Source: Boseongicola sp. (GTDB lineage Bacteria; Pseudomonadota; Alphaproteobacteria; Rhodobacterales; Rhodobacteraceae). Taken from it: a stretch of 64,000 nucleotides of DNA. The stretch is taken from NCBI GenBank assembly GCA_028824715.1, contig JAPPCV010000134.1, forward strand, positions 56,291-120,290. The letters run 5' to 3'. Positions 63,453 through 64,000 of the stretch are shown piece by piece (positions within the stretch are counted from its first letter, which is position 1; every line of letters starts with the position of its first letter). The notes below the pieces were generated by a model, which was not told the DNA's origin, ran no database searches, and was given only the letters and a program-made list of their open reading frames with translations. A program made the translations under genes and the position numbers.

Positions 63453-63678
63453 CTCTTTGTCACGCGGTCTTCGTAGCGCAGTGTCTTGCGGCGCGTCATG
63501 CCGTTTTGCATTCACAACTGGCCTTGCCTCGCGCTTCCACGGCGACGCTGCCGCGTCACGACCGGCGGCTCATGAGCAAACTGGCAAACATGTTCCCAAG
63601 TCTGCACGTCGGACTGGCAAACAGTTGGCAAGCCATTGGCAAACAAGTCGCGTCGAAGCCGAAGCGCTTCAGATCACG
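63453..63678 (-). repeat. Right arm of the inverted repeat of about 225 bp
   Basis: Reverse complement of the left arm, including the TTTGCC-type elements and, on its minus strand, the reading TRRKTLRYEDRVT, which mirrors TRRKTLRYENRAT at the start of the toxin. The homology stops at the point where the toxin coding sequence would begin. About 100 bp of unique sequence separates it from the end of the antitoxin gene. Confidence 0.85.
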
Positions 63679-63779
63679 CGGTTCGAGAAAGTCAAGGAGC
63701 TGGCGCGGATGGTCATCACTTCGTTGCCGAATTCAGATTGGCGCTGCACTGAGAAGGTCGGCGAGGACGAGGCGTAAGC

Positions 63780-63892
63780 CTGGCCAGGCGGCGGCCGATT
63801 TGGATTCCGGCGTGGCCCGGCGGCTCATGGGTATGGCGGCCCATTCCCTTCAGATCCTGCCGGGCCAGAGGCGTGATCACCGGATCGGGCAC
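63780..63892 (-). pseudogene. Possible truncated ParE-like toxin
   Basis: On the minus strand, GTG 63892 reads VPDPVITPLARQDLKGMGRH, close to the opening of ParE/RelE toxins (strand, LTPLAxxDL, helix). The rest of the toxin fold is missing: the text becomes unlike ParE after about 25 residues, close to the outer edge of the toxin-antitoxin cassette. Weak evidence, since only a short stretch matches. Confidence 0.3.
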
Positions 63893-63998
63893 GGACCCCC
63901 GTTTCCCGGCCCAGCTCGTCCAAAAGCCCCTTCAGGTCGAGGGCTCCGCATTCCCCGTTCTCCGCCTGCCTCCGTGCGGGTTCTATCGCGTCATGCAG
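63825..63998 (-). CDS. Possible 3' part of a ParD-like antitoxin, running off the window
   Basis: Minus-strand frame entering from beyond 64000: HDAIEPARRQAENGECGALD and GLLDELGRE resemble the C-terminal half of ParD-type antitoxins, just upstream of the ParE-like fragment. The stop lies about 65 nt inside that fragment, longer than the usual overlap, so the reading frame may be damaged. The start is outside the window. Confidence 0.25.
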   Translation of the reverse strand: MHDAIEPARRQAENGECGALDLKGLLDELGRETGVRARSGDHASGPAGSEGNGPPYP

Positions 63999-64000
63999 GC

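Noticed and set aside
1..64000. tRNA, rRNA and riboswitch search by eye
   Set aside because: No cloverleaf, rRNA core or known riboswitch consensus was recognised; a covariance-model scan would be needed to exclude small RNAs.

Overview
The window looks like chromosomal DNA of a marine alphaproteobacterium, most likely Rhodobacterales (Roseobacter-like). The support is the pathway-II histidine operon (HutF plus HutG), a DddP-like M24 protein, a PnrA/BMP-type transporter, short alphaproteobacterial porins, a cinA-sfsA-map neighbourhood, roughly 60-65% GC, and many genes chained by 4-nt ATGA/GTGA overlaps. No rRNA, tRNA or CRISPR was seen. All assignments come from reading the sequence; no database search was run.

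Layout. 1-408: decayed 3' end of a fadH-like dienoyl-CoA reductase. 0.8-8.4 kb: sugar or sugar-acid catabolism, with an FCD GntR regulator, a xylose-type ABC transporter, a small subunit plus GMC flavoprotein, and an enolase-superfamily dehydratase/cycloisomerase. 8.6-14.6 kb: SodC, OmpA-like protein, CinA-like protein, SfsA, methionine aminopeptidase and a PEP-mutase/isocitrate-lyase-like enzyme. 15.2-17.4 kb: a 2OG-Fe(II) oxygenase and a DddP-like enzyme. 17.5-24.9 kb: a complete hut regulon, hutIHGU on the minus strand facing hutFC across a perfect 20-bp palindrome. 25.1-34.8 kb: glpD, a nucleoside-type BMP ABC transporter, an aldo/keto reductase, a DAO-family oxidase and pyrF. 34.8-45.3 kb: a decayed gene, a betaine-type ABC transporter with a DadA-like oxidoreductase and divergent LysR regulator, then a polar amino-acid ABC transporter.

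From about 45.5 kb the character changes. 45.5-53.0 kb is a very GC-rich mobilization module: three chained small DNA-binding-like proteins, a coiled-coil membrane protein and an 1840-aa MOBF (TrwC/TraI) relaxase-helicase. No type IV secretion gene is visible. It is followed by a protein built of five 38-residue CxxC...CxxC repeats. 54.3-62.4 kb holds two porin-lipoprotein operons in mirror image, each with a hairpin between its two genes and ending in the same terminator. The space between them contains small orphan genes and an IS1634-type insertion sequence that interrupts an AlpA-like gene. 62.5-63.7 kb is a HigBA-type toxin-antitoxin pair enclosed by two arms of an imperfect inverted repeat of about 225 bp, abutting what may be a broken ParDE-like pair at the window edge.

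The most unusual parts are the inverted-repeat toxin-antitoxin cassette, the mirror-image porin/surface-lipoprotein operons, the tandem zinc-ribbon-like protein beside the relaxase, and the compact mobilization module.
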